DNA of 64,000 nt from CAISIP01 sp038326025 (lineage in GTDB: Bacteria; Pseudomonadota; Gammaproteobacteria; Burkholderiales; Burkholderiaceae_C). The notes beneath the pieces are model-generated. The model made no database searches and was not told the DNA's origin. It saw nothing but the letters and a program-made list of their open reading frames with translations. The position numbers were made by a program, and so were the translations under genes. Below are positions 42,043 to 50,204 of the stretch, in pieces; within the stretch, counting starts at the first letter, position 1; every line of letters begins with the position of its first letter. The DNA lies in the NCBI GenBank assembly GCA_038326025.1, contig JBBQJP010000001.1:62001-126000 (forward strand), written 5' to 3'.

Positions 42043-43543
42043 CGTCGATACCGCCATCCAGCGCAGCCAGTAACAGCGGCTTTTGCACCTTGCCCAGTGC
42101 CGTCTTGGGCAGTTCGCTGCAAAACACAACCCGCCGTGGCATCTTGAAACGTGCGATGCGGCCATCGAGAATTTGCAGCACATCGTGCGCCGTCGGAAAC
42201 GCGCCCGCGACCGGCACCACTACGGCCACAACCACCTCGCCCCAGGTCGGGTCCTTCTGCCCTAATACCGCCACCTCGGCGATGGCGGCGTTGGCCGCCA
42301 GCAGGTTTTCGATCTCGGCCGGATAGATGTTTTCGCCACCGGAGATGATCATGTCGGTGCTGCGTCCGACCACCCAGTAGAAGCCGTCGGCATCCTGGCG
42401 CGCCAGATCGCCGCTGTGGAACCAGCCCAGCTGAAAAGACGGATGGTCCGGTTCCTGCCAATAACCCCGCATCAGGTTCGGTGCCCGAATCCATATCTCG
42501 CCCACCGCGCCAGCAGTTACATCGCAACCGTCTGCATCCACCAGGCGCACCTGCACATGCAGTCCGGCCCGGCCAGCAGCGCCAGGCACCCGCATCGCAT
42601 CATCCCGACGCAGATAGATCGAGACCGGTCCGGTCTCGGTGGCGCCATACACCTGCCCCACCGGTATGCCCCGCGCGTGAAAGTTTTCGATCAGGCCACG
42701 CGGCACGACGGAGGAGCCTGCCACCACCAAACGCAGTGAAGACAAGTCGGCAGCGCCCCAATCGGGGTGCTCCATCACGGCGCGCAGCGTCGCCGGCACC
42801 ATCACCGACAAATGCGGCTGCCAGGCCTGCACATCGGCGAGCCAGGCGGCCGCGTCAAAACGCCGGTGCAGCCTGATCGTGGCCCCGGCATGCAGGGCCG
42901 GAAGGGTCTGGATGCATAAGCCGCCGACATGAAACAGCGGCAACACGGTCAACACACGGTCATGAGACGACAACTCCTGCGCATGTGCGGCATTGACGCA
43001 GTTCCACAGCAACCCGGCCTGGGTATGTACTGCTCCCTTGGGCTGACCTGACGTGCCGGAGGTATAGACCAACAACACGGCCGCGTCGTCGTCACCACAC
43101 AACAGTGCCGCATCCGATGTGCTCAAGTTCCGCGTGGCCGCCATTGCTGCCGGTAGCGGGGGCAACAACTGCCAGGATGCGCCATTGGCCAGCGATTGCG
43201 CGGCATCCGCATGATGGTCGTCGGTCATCAACCAGCGCGCGCCGGCATGGGTCAGGATCTGACTATGCTCGGCCGCAGCGAGCCGGTAGTTCAGCGGCAG
43301 CAACAGGGCGCCGATACGTGCCAACGCAAACAACGTCACAAGCATTCGCGGATCGTTCAAGCCCAACCAGGCAAGCCGGTCGCCATGCCGTACGCCGGCA
43401 TCGAGCAAGGCACTGGTGGTGGCGTCGACCTGTTGCCACAACCCGCGATAGTCGATGTCCTGACCATGCCAATGGATCGCCATCTGGTGCGGCGTGAATT
43501 GCGCGTGGCGTTCGACGATGCGCGAAAGGTTCAAGAAGGCCAT
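42011..43543 (-). CDS. Acyl-CoA synthetase / AMP-dependent ligase
   Basis: A 510-residue member of the ANL family of adenylating enzymes. The P-loop is LVYTSGTSGQPKGAVHT, followed by VYGATETGPVS and the hinge region GDLARQDADGFYWVVGRSTDMI, then an end with KTALGKVQK (catalytic Lys). It activates a carboxylic acid with ATP and CoA. It is the first enzyme a CoA-based degradation would need and lies 42 bases downstream of the acyl-CoA dehydrogenase gene on the same strand. The acid is not identifiable. Confidence 0.9.
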   Translation of the reverse strand: MAFLNLSRIVERHAQFTPHQMAIHWHGQDIDYRGLWQQVDATTSALLDAGVRHGDRLAWLGLNDPRMLVTLFALARIGALLLPLNYRLAAAEHSQILTHAGARWLMTDDHHADAAQSLANGASWQLLPPLPAAMAATRNLSTSDAALLCGDDDAAVLLVYTSGTSGQPKGAVHTQAGLLWNCVNAAHAQELSSHDRVLTVLPLFHVGGLCIQTLPALHAGATIRLHRRFDAAAWLADVQAWQPHLSVMVPATLRAVMEHPDWGAADLSSLRLVVAGSSVVPRGLIENFHARGIPVGQVYGATETGPVSIYLRRDDAMRVPGAAGRAGLHVQVRLVDADGCDVTAGAVGEIWIRAPNLMRGYWQEPDHPSFQLGWFHSGDLARQDADGFYWVVGRSTDMIISGGENIYPAEIENLLAANAAIAEVAVLGQKDPTWGEVVVAVVVPVAGAFPTAHDVLQILDGRIARFKMPRRVVFCSELPKTALGKVQKPLLLAALDGGIDVIPDADRSSA

Positions 43544-43585
43544 GGTGCAGCCGTGTCCGACATCCGGGGCAAGCGTTGGCTGCGC

Positions 43586-44881
43586 CTACAACACGTCCGG
43601 CTCGTCGCGCTCGCCTGCCTCATACAGGCAGTCGCGTCCGAGCCGGTCGATACACAGTTCGGCGGTCCAGGGCAACATCAGCGAGCCGCAGCGCGAGTCG
43701 CGGTACATACGCTCGAGCGGCAAGGTCTTGAGCATTGACTGCCCGCCGCAGGTACGCACCGCCAGCCGGCAGATGTCGTTGGCGTTTTCCATGATGGTGT
43801 AGTGCGCCGCGAGCAAACCCATGCGCACCTCCTTGGACGGGTCGACCTGGGCCGCGCGCGCGTTCTGCAGGAAGATTGCGCGGGTCTGCTCGAGCTTGAC
43901 CTTCATCTCGGCGACCGCAATCTGCTTGGTCGGATACATGCGCCGCTTCACCGGCGGCATACCCGGAAGTTCGGCGCGCAGATATGACACGGTGAAGTCG
44001 TAGGCGGCCTGCGCGATGCCCATGTAGGTGGGCGACAAGGTGGCGAACATGTGGGGCCAGCGCAGCGCCGCCTGGGCATACAGGCCTTCGGGCATCAACA
44101 GTTCGGCGTCGGGAACGAACACGTCCTTGAACAACAGGTTGCGCGACACCGTGCCGCGCATGCCCAGCGGATCCCAATCACCCGTGACCGTGACGCCGCT
44201 CGCATTGCGATCAACCGCCAGATACAGCGAATCGCGTTGCGTCGCACCCGGAATATCCAGGGTGCACAGGATGCCGTAATAGTCGGCCGCACCGGCCAGC
44301 GATGCGAAGATTTTTTTGCCATTGACCAGGTAGCCGCCGTCGACCTTGCGTGCCAACGTGCCGAACGGCGCCTTTCCGGCGGCCGCAGCGCCGCCTTCGG
44401 AAAACGGCTGGGAATACACCTTGCCGTCCTCGACGATGCGTTTGTAGTGCATCGCGCGACGGGTTTCATGGCTGGAGCGTTGTTCAACCGTCATGTCAAG
44501 GTCGTCGGCGATGAAGCCGGTCCACATTGTCGAGCTCACATGCATGTTGAGCGTCAGCGCGGTGGCGCCACAATGGCGCCCGATCTCGGCGGCAGTCATC
44601 ACGTAGGTGGCGAAGTCTGCTCCCCAACCGCCGTATTGCTCCGGCACGCAGATGCGCAACAGGCCTGCCGCATGCATGTCCGCGTAGTTCTCGAACGGAA
44701 ATACCGCGTCGCGGTCGATCTGCTGCGCGCGGGCCGCAAACTTGTTGCGACCCAGATCGGAGGCAATCGCCAGCAACTGGTTCTGTTTGTCGGTCAGCGT
44801 CGTGTATTCACCTGCGATGGACGGCGGCACGTAGCGGCTGGGCCCGGTTGCAGAAGAAGAAATTCGGGAATCACTAGGCAT
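43586..44881 (-). CDS. Acyl-CoA dehydrogenase family protein
   Basis: A 431-residue flavoprotein of the acyl-CoA dehydrogenase fold. It has MTAAEIGRHCGATALTLNMHV, the flavin-binding QPFSEGGAAAAGKAPFGT and YLVNGKKIFASLAGAADYYG, DWDPLGMRGTVSRNLLFKDV, and a C-terminus MYRDSRCGSLMLPWTAE. This end is typical of acyl-CoA dehydrogenases, but the N-terminal wording also recalls flavin-dependent monooxygenases (HpaB/DszC-like) that need reduced flavin. With a flavin reductase gene nearby a monooxygenase role is possible. It overlaps the hydrolase gene upstream by one base (TGATG). Confidence 0.8.
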   Translation of the reverse strand: MPSDSRISSSATGPSRYVPPSIAGEYTTLTDKQNQLLAIASDLGRNKFAARAQQIDRDAVFPFENYADMHAAGLLRICVPEQYGGWGADFATYVMTAAEIGRHCGATALTLNMHVSSTMWTGFIADDLDMTVEQRSSHETRRAMHYKRIVEDGKVYSQPFSEGGAAAAGKAPFGTLARKVDGGYLVNGKKIFASLAGAADYYGILCTLDIPGATQRDSLYLAVDRNASGVTVTGDWDPLGMRGTVSRNLLFKDVFVPDAELLMPEGLYAQAALRWPHMFATLSPTYMGIAQAAYDFTVSYLRAELPGMPPVKRRMYPTKQIAVAEMKVKLEQTRAIFLQNARAAQVDPSKEVRMGLLAAHYTIMENANDICRLAVRTCGGQSMLKTLPLERMYRDSRCGSLMLPWTAELCIDRLGRDCLYEAGERDEPDVL

Positions 44882-45744
44882 CAGACGTCTCCTCGGATAG
44901 GGAAATGCGCACGCAGGAAGTCCAGCACGGCGCAATTGAAAACCGCCGGCTGCTCCATGTTGGCAAGATGGCCGACGCCGGCTAGACACTGGTATTGGCC
45001 GTGCCCTTCACCAATTCGTTCGGCCATGCGCTCCATCACGTGCGGCGCTGCATTGCGGTCGTGTTCGCCGGCCAGGCACAGCGTGGGTACGGTTAAACGT
45101 GCCAGGTCGTCGAGTCGGTCAAAGGACACGATCGCCTGCAATGCGGCCCGGTAGCTGGCCTGCGGCACTGCGGACATCACCGCGCAGGCGTGCGCCTTTG
45201 CCAACGCATCGGCCTGGGGTGCCATCATGGCGGGCACCAGTTGCCGTGCCAGGGTGGCCATGTCCATGCCGGCATCCAACGGGGCAAATCGCTGTTGCAG
45301 GAACTGCTGCTGCCAGCTGCCGTCGGCACGGCCGAAGGCGGCCGAGGTGCCCGACAGGATCAGCCCATGGACCCCCTGCGGCCACAGGGCCACGAGTTCC
45401 TGCGCCACCATGCCGCCCATGCTGTGGCCCAGGATCAGATTGCGCTCGGCCCCCACCTGTTGAATCAGCCTTTGCAGCGCCTGCGCCAGCTCGGCCGTGG
45501 TGCACGGCTCGACCATGGCCGAGTCGCCGTAACCCGGCATATCCCAGGCGATCACATGGTATCCAGCATCGGCCAGTGCCGGCATGTTGGCCGTCCAGGC
45601 CTGTTTGCCGCCACCCACGCCATGCAACAGAAACAATGCGGTCGTACCGCTGCCTAGCGCGATTGAAGCCGGGATCGTTGAAACACCTTCGCCCTGCGGG
45701 CTGCGGTGCGCGCTTGCTTGGGAGCGGCCCGGCGCGGCGCTCAT
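44881..45744 (-). CDS. Alpha/beta hydrolase with a repeat-derived N-terminus
   Basis: A 287-residue alpha/beta hydrolase with FLLHGVGGGKQAW (oxyanion loop), WDMPGYGDSA, the nucleophile elbow LGHSMGGMVAQE, and a late LAGEHDRNAAPH and GVGHLANMEQP supplying Asp and His. It resembles 3-oxoadipate enol-lactonase and the deformylases/hydrolases of aromatic and N-heterocycle pathways. Residues 1-20 are unusual: they are encoded by a fragment of the 59-bp intergenic repeat (see 45716-45734). ATG 45744 overlaps the TGA of the preceding gene, and the stop overlaps the next gene, so all three are coupled. Confidence 0.85.
   Translation of the reverse strand: MSAAPGRSQASAHRSPQGEGVSTIPASIALGSGTTALFLLHGVGGGKQAWTANMPALADAGYHVIAWDMPGYGDSAMVEPCTTAELAQALQRLIQQVGAERNLILGHSMGGMVAQELVALWPQGVHGLILSGTSAAFGRADGSWQQQFLQQRFAPLDAGMDMATLARQLVPAMMAPQADALAKAHACAVMSAVPQASYRAALQAIVSFDRLDDLARLTVPTLCLAGEHDRNAAPHVMERMAERIGEGHGQYQCLAGVGHLANMEQPAVFNCAVLDFLRAHFPIRGDV
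45716..45734 (-). repeat. Fragment of the 59-bp repeat inside a coding start
   Basis: The 19 bases (reverse-strand sense CGCCGGGCCGCTCCCAAGC) are identical to bases 6-24 or so of the repeat copies at 46808 and 46886. Beyond it the similarity decays but continues (RSQASAHRSPQGEG against RSQASSHPLGGPGE). It encodes residues 4-20 of the hydrolase. Confidence 0.7.
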
Positions 45745-46787
45745 GCCAATTCGCCCTGCAGTTGCCCGTCCAACACCACGGCCTGACCGTCGAGCAGCAC
45801 GGTGCAGCGCCGCAGCGGCAGGTCAAAATGGCCCAGCGTGTGGCGCCCGGCCACTTCATTGGCGCCGGTCGAATACAGAAAATTGCCTGCAAAAGCCCGC
45901 AATTCGGTGCCGTTGAAATCGTTCTTGTCGTAGAACGCCATCGCATCCCAGCGAGCGCGAGGGTTCATGCCCCAGCCCACATGCGATACCGCATAAGCGG
46001 CCTGGTCGCCCCATGCGGCGAAGTAGCTGCGCATCAGTTCTGCGTCCAGGTGCTGGCCGGCAATTTCGGTCACGAAATCGTTCGCTATCGTCAACACCAC
46101 CGGTCGCTCCAGGTAGCGTTTGAATGTCAGGTTGACATCGCCTTCGTTCAGCACGAGGGTTCCGTTGACACTGCCAGCCGCCGGAAACGCCAGGCACAGG
46201 CCACCCGGCCAATGGGAAATGCTGCCCGCACGTGCCGTATAACCCCAGCCACCGCCCACACGGGCTCCGGCCAAACCGATGACCAGGTCGGTGCCGGCCG
46301 CTGAGCGCACCTGCATCTGGCGGGCCTGCTTGAGCAGCCGCATGCCGATCCTGACCTTGGGCTCTAACGCCGGATCGGGCAGGCAGCGCTCAAGCACCTC
46401 CGGATGTTCGTTCGACACCATCAGCACCCGCGCGCCACCGGCCAGAATGTCGGGCAGTTCGCGCGCGTGCAACAGGCCTTCGACCGTCAGGTCTGCGACA
46501 AAGCCGCTCGCACCCAGCGCCTGTATCACTGGCGCCAGGCCGGCAATGGCGTCTGATGCGCCGGTGGAACGCACCGGAACGGGCGCAGTCACGGCCGGCG
46601 TTGGCAACACCACGTGAAACACCCGGGCGCCCAGTTGTGCCAACGCGAGTTCGGCGAGTTGCACATTGACCGCGCGAGACTGGGTTTCCGACAACACGAC
46701 CGCGGTCTCGCCCACCTGCACACCCGACAGGCGAAACGCCTGCACAAAAGTTTCGATCCACTTGGCCTCGATCCGTGACTGCATCAT
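45741..46787 (-). CDS. NicX/aminopeptidase-T-like metalloenzyme
   Basis: A 348-residue protein that resembles the group holding 2,5-dihydroxypyridine 5,6-dioxygenase (NicX, about 350 residues) and leucyl aminopeptidase-type metalloenzymes. It has QVGETAVVLSETQSRAVNV, ARVLMVSNEHPEVLERC, GRVGGGWGYTARAGSISHWPGG, EGDVNLTFKRYL, EIAGQHLDAELMRSYF, SHVGWGMNPRARWDAM and GRHTLGHFDLPLRR. The His and Glu residues of the last blocks are likely metal ligands. NicX assignment is by length and wording only. The ATG has AAGGG upstream. It is coupled to the alpha/beta hydrolase (ATGA). Confidence 0.65.
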   Translation of the reverse strand: MMQSRIEAKWIETFVQAFRLSGVQVGETAVVLSETQSRAVNVQLAELALAQLGARVFHVVLPTPAVTAPVPVRSTGASDAIAGLAPVIQALGASGFVADLTVEGLLHARELPDILAGGARVLMVSNEHPEVLERCLPDPALEPKVRIGMRLLKQARQMQVRSAAGTDLVIGLAGARVGGGWGYTARAGSISHWPGGLCLAFPAAGSVNGTLVLNEGDVNLTFKRYLERPVVLTIANDFVTEIAGQHLDAELMRSYFAAWGDQAAYAVSHVGWGMNPRARWDAMAFYDKNDFNGTELRAFAGNFLYSTGANEVAGRHTLGHFDLPLRRCTVLLDGQAVVLDGQLQGELA

Positions 46788-46807
46788 GCTGGTGCACCCT
46801 TCATGAG

Positions 46808-46866
46808 GAAACGCCGGGCCGCTCCCAAGCTTCCTCGCACCCCCTCGGGGGGCCTGGCGAAGCCAG
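46808..46866. repeat. 59-bp intergenic repeat, copy 1
   Basis: A 59-bp unit containing the hairpin core ACCCCCTCGGGGGG. It is identical to the copy at 46886-46944, at a spacing of 78 bases. It lies between the flavin reductase and NicX-like genes, so the hairpin could weaken read-through or stabilise mRNA ends. Confidence 0.8.
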
Positions 46867-46885
46867 GGTTGGGGGCCCAAATGCT

Positions 46886-46944
46886 GAAACGCCGGGCCGC
46901 TCCCAAGCTTCCTCGCACCCCCTCGGGGGGCCTGGCGAAGCCAG
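46886..46944. repeat. 59-bp intergenic repeat, copy 2
   Basis: Exact second copy of the 59-bp unit, 78 bases after the first. The 19 bases between the copies are not part of the identity. The pair is 12 bases before the stop of the flavin reductase gene. Confidence 0.8.
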
Positions 46945-46956
46945 TGTTACGGGCCT

Positions 46957-47478
46957 TCATAACCGGGAACCGAGGGTGAAATAGCCCCCAGTGTGGAACA
47001 ACAGCGGCGTCACTTCCGCATGGTTGTGGCGCTCGACCTCGGCAATGAAAAGGCAGTGATCGCCAGCGTCCTGCTGCGACACCCGCCGGCATTCGAACCA
47101 GGCGGCCGCGCCGTGCAGATAGGGCATGCCATCGCGGTTCTCGGCATGTGCGACCTGGCTGAACTTGTCATCGGCGCCTGAGGCAAACAGCCGGGATACC
47201 TCGACCTGCGATTCGGCCAGCACATTGACAACAAACCGATCCACTGCGCGAAAAACCGGCAGGTGGTGGGATGCCAGGCGCAACGCCCAGGTGATCAGCG
47301 GCGGATCGAGCGACAAGGCTGCGAATGAATTGGCGGTCAGGCCGACAAAACTGCCGTCCGGGGCACAGGTCGTGATCACTGTGACACCGGTGGCAAACTG
47401 GCCCAGCGCGACCCGCAATACGCGAGGGTCTTCAGGGCTTGTGCCAGCAGACGCCGGCGCTATGGAGTGAGGATTCAT
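46957..47478 (-). CDS. Flavin reductase-like protein
   Basis: A 173-residue protein of the flavin reductase (HpaC/DIM6/NTAB) family. It has RVALGQFATGVTVITT, GLTANSFAALSLDPPLITWAL (flavin-binding Ser/Thr), FVVNVLAESQ and HGAAAWFECRRV. It uses NAD(P)H to reduce free FMN or FAD for a partner monooxygenase. It stands upstream of the NicX-like, hydrolase and acyl-CoA dehydrogenase-type genes on the same strand, with the repeat pair between. A partner could be the 43586-44881 flavoprotein, which is inference. Confidence 0.85.
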   Translation of the reverse strand: MNPHSIAPASAGTSPEDPRVLRVALGQFATGVTVITTCAPDGSFVGLTANSFAALSLDPPLITWALRLASHHLPVFRAVDRFVVNVLAESQVEVSRLFASGADDKFSQVAHAENRDGMPYLHGAAAWFECRRVSQQDAGDHCLFIAEVERHNHAEVTPLLFHTGGYFTLGSRL

Positions 47479-47582
47479 CACCTGCCATGATAAGTGAGGC
47501 CGCACGCTACCGGTCCGTTTGGCGGTTTGGCAGGCGGCGCGTGCGCTATGCTTGTCCACCCGACGAAAGCGATACTTCCACC

Positions 47583-48956
47583 ATGATCGAAACGCCAGAC
47601 GAACGCAGCTACTTCACGAAGGCCGTCACGCAGTTGGGCGACAAGCGTGATGTCGTGGCGTCGACGGCGATCTTCAACAACCAGGGCATCAAGGTCGTCG
47701 ACAAGGGGGTTGCGATCAACAAGGGCCTGTATGACCGCCTGATGCAGCACAAACTGGCGGCGCCACTGGAAGACTCCGTTATCAGTTCCGATGCGGTCAA
47801 CGGGGATGCACTCAAGTGCACAGCCGCCTCCATCATGGACGACGTGCCCTTCTTCGGGCGCCTGGGGGCAGATTCCGCCAGCCGCAAGTTGCTGCTCAAT
47901 GTGATGGAGACCGTACCGCTGCCCGAAGCCATGGCGTTTCAATTGACGGTGGCGCGTGATGTTCGGCCCGAAATCTATATGAACCTGGTGCGTACCGCGC
48001 TGGTGTCGATCTGGCTGGCCAGGTCGCAGGCCACGCTGTTGTCGCGCTTTGACCTTGGCATGGCTGCGGCCGCCGGCTTGCTGCACGATGTTGGCATGTT
48101 GCATGTCGATCCGATCCTGCTGCGCCCGACGCACAAACTCAACCGCGACCAGCGGCGCCAGTTGTATTCGCACCCGCTGGTGTCGACGGCGCTGGTCGAA
48201 CGTCACCACCAGTATTCGCGTGACGTGGTGCGGGCCGTGTCGGAACATCAGGAGTACCTCGACGGTTCGGGATATCCCCGCAACCTTTCAGGTGAGGCCA
48301 TGAGTGCGCTGGGCCGGTTGGTGTCGCTGGCGCAAGTCGTGGCAGCGATGTTCGCGCCCGGGCGCAATGCACCGGAGATGCAACTGTCGGTATTGCTGCG
48401 CATGAATACGCACCGTTATGACCCCACCATGTCGATGCAGATACTGACACTGGTGCAGCCGCAACTCGATGTGCTCAGCGCCGCGATGGAACTGCTGGAG
48501 GACCCGGTGCAACGACTCGGAGAGATCGACGCGTTACTGGCCCGCCTGCCCCTGGATCCGGGCAACGACCCGGCCGTCAACCCGGTGCGGCGCGAGGCGC
48601 TGGCCACCGTGGCCGAACATGGTGCCAAGCTGCGTCGTTCGCTGGCCGGCGTGGGCGCCGTGCCCGACCAGCTCGCACAGCTGGGCGACAGTGTTCAGGA
48701 TGAGTCGGTGCAGACCGAGCTGACACTGTTGACGCGAGAGGCAGCCTGGCAGCTGCGCACCTTGGCGCGCGAAACGCGCCGGCGCTGGCGCGAGCAGCCC
48801 GAAGATGACTTTCCGGCGCCAGTGCGCAGCTGGCTGGATGATGTCGACGCCTTCGTCGCCAGGTTAGCCGGGCAACAGGAGCAGGACAGCCAGGATGCCG
48901 AACCGAGCGTGAATGCGCTGGACACAGCCGGCGCCGAAAACACGCCGTCGACCTGA
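47583..48956 (+). CDS. HD-GYP domain signalling protein
   Basis: A 457-residue cytoplasmic protein. A 130-residue N-terminal part with DVPFFGRLGADSASRKLLLN precedes an HD-GYP domain (about 150-290) with LLHDVGMLHVDP, HPLVSTALVE and EHQEYLDGSGYPRNLSG. HD-GYP enzymes hydrolyse cyclic-di-GMP. The last motif here reads HQE-x2-DGSGYP, where the second His of the usual HHE is Gln, which may alter the third metal site. The C-terminal 150 residues are helical with a coiled part. ATG 47583 is the first start that fits. The chromate genes follow after six bases. Confidence 0.8.
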   Translation: MIETPDERSYFTKAVTQLGDKRDVVASTAIFNNQGIKVVDKGVAINKGLYDRLMQHKLAAPLEDSVISSDAVNGDALKCTAASIMDDVPFFGRLGADSASRKLLLNVMETVPLPEAMAFQLTVARDVRPEIYMNLVRTALVSIWLARSQATLLSRFDLGMAAAAGLLHDVGMLHVDPILLRPTHKLNRDQRRQLYSHPLVSTALVERHHQYSRDVVRAVSEHQEYLDGSGYPRNLSGEAMSALGRLVSLAQVVAAMFAPGRNAPEMQLSVLLRMNTHRYDPTMSMQILTLVQPQLDVLSAAMELLEDPVQRLGEIDALLARLPLDPGNDPAVNPVRREALATVAEHGAKLRRSLAGVGAVPDQLAQLGDSVQDESVQTELTLLTREAAWQLRTLARETRRRWREQPEDDFPAPVRSWLDDVDAFVARLAGQQEQDSQDAEPSVNALDTAGAENTPST

Positions 48957-48961
48957 TTGCC

Positions 48962-49555
48962 ATGGCGGCTGCTCCTGTTGCGCAGGTCGACGAAGTCGCC
49001 GCGGCCCGCCCGGAATCGCTGACCGATCTGTTCTGGTCGTTCAGCCTGCTGGCACTGCAGGGCTTCGGTGGTGTGTTGGCCGTGGTCCAGCGCGAGCTGG
49101 TGGAAAAAAAACGCTGGCTGACCCTCGATGAGTTCATCGAGGACTGGGCCGTTGCCCAGATCATGCCCGGCCCCAACGTGATCAATCTGTCACTGATGAT
49201 CGGTGGCCGGCATTTCGGTATTCGCGGCGCACTGGTCGCGCTCGCCGGCATGCTGACTTTTCCCATCATCATCGTGTTGTTGCTGGCCTTGTTGTTCGCC
49301 GGCGTCGCCGATGAACCGGCCGCTCGGGGTGCCATGCGCGGGCTCGGTGCGGTCGCAGCCGGACTGATCGCCGCGACCGGCCTCAAAATGCTGCCGGCAT
49401 TGCGCAAAAACACCATGGGCGGCCCTGCTTGCGCCATCATCGCCGCGCTGGCATTTGCCGCTATCGCCGTTTTTCGTGTGCCGCTGGTTGGCGTACTCCT
49501 GGGCCTGGGACTGCCGGCCTGCATCTGGGCCTCGTACCGGCTGGGGCGGGCATGA
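48962..49555 (+). CDS. Chromate transporter subunit, N-domain type
   Basis: A 197-residue membrane protein, the first half of a two-gene short-chain chromate transporter (CHR family). It has FSLLALQGFGGVLAVVQRELV, WLTLDEFIEDWAVAQIMPGPN and NLSLMIGGRHFGIRGALVAL, with about six helices. The two halves together match the long ChrA, with opposite membrane orientation. The role is chromate or sulfate export/import. The stop overlaps the next start (ATGA), so the subunits are translated together. Confidence 0.9.
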   Translation: MAAAPVAQVDEVAAARPESLTDLFWSFSLLALQGFGGVLAVVQRELVEKKRWLTLDEFIEDWAVAQIMPGPNVINLSLMIGGRHFGIRGALVALAGMLTFPIIIVLLLALLFAGVADEPAARGAMRGLGAVAAGLIAATGLKMLPALRKNTMGGPACAIIAALAFAAIAVFRVPLVGVLLGLGLPACIWASYRLGRA

Positions 49556-50127
49556 TGAATCTGGTCATGTCGGGCCAGGACTGGCTGGCGCTGTTCGGAC
49601 ACTTTCTGTCGCTGTCGCTGCTGGCGGTCGGTGGCGCCATCGCACTGGCGCCCGACATGCATCGCTTCCTGGTCGACGAGCGCCAGTGGTTGAGCGATCC
49701 GGAGTTTTCGTCGAGCATCGCGCTGGCACAGGCCGCGCCTGGCCCCAACGCCCTGTTCATCGCCCTGCTGGGCTGGAACGTGGGCCTGAATACCGGCGGA
49801 TATGGTGCCGCTGTTCTCGGCATGGTGCTGGCGATGACCGGTGTGTTGCTGCCCAGTACCCTGCTGACCTATTCCGCCAGTCGCTGGGCGCATCGCAACC
49901 GCACGCACCGCGCCGTGCGTGCGTTCAAGCTGGCCATGGCGCCGATCGTCATCGCGCTGCTGGTGGCCACGGCCTGGTTGCTGGCATCGGCCCTGGTTGG
50001 CAAGGCCTATGCGGGCGTTTCATGGTTGTTGACGCTGGCGTGCACTGTGATCGTCTGGCGCACCCGCATTCACATGTTGTGGCTGCTGGGTGCCGGCGCC
50101 ATGCTGGGCGCATTCGGCTGGATCTGA
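49552..50127 (+). CDS. Chromate transporter subunit, C-domain type
   Basis: A 191-residue membrane protein, the second half of the chromate transporter pair. It has LSLLAVGGAIALAPDMHRFLV, WLSDPEFSSSIALAQAAPGPN and IALLGWNVGLNTGGYGAAVLG, and a C-terminal set of hydrophobic helices. It starts on the ATGA overlap with the preceding gene. Both genes are needed for a functional transporter in the short-chain CHR type. Confidence 0.9.
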   Translation: MMNLVMSGQDWLALFGHFLSLSLLAVGGAIALAPDMHRFLVDERQWLSDPEFSSSIALAQAAPGPNALFIALLGWNVGLNTGGYGAAVLGMVLAMTGVLLPSTLLTYSASRWAHRNRTHRAVRAFKLAMAPIVIALLVATAWLLASALVGKAYAGVSWLLTLACTVIVWRTRIHMLWLLGAGAMLGAFGWI

Positions 50128-50204
50128 TACCCGGCCAATATCAACCTGCGCGCCGTATTGACCTGAAACTGAGCACCCCGCGGCGCAGCCGCAGCGCGGT
50201 GACT

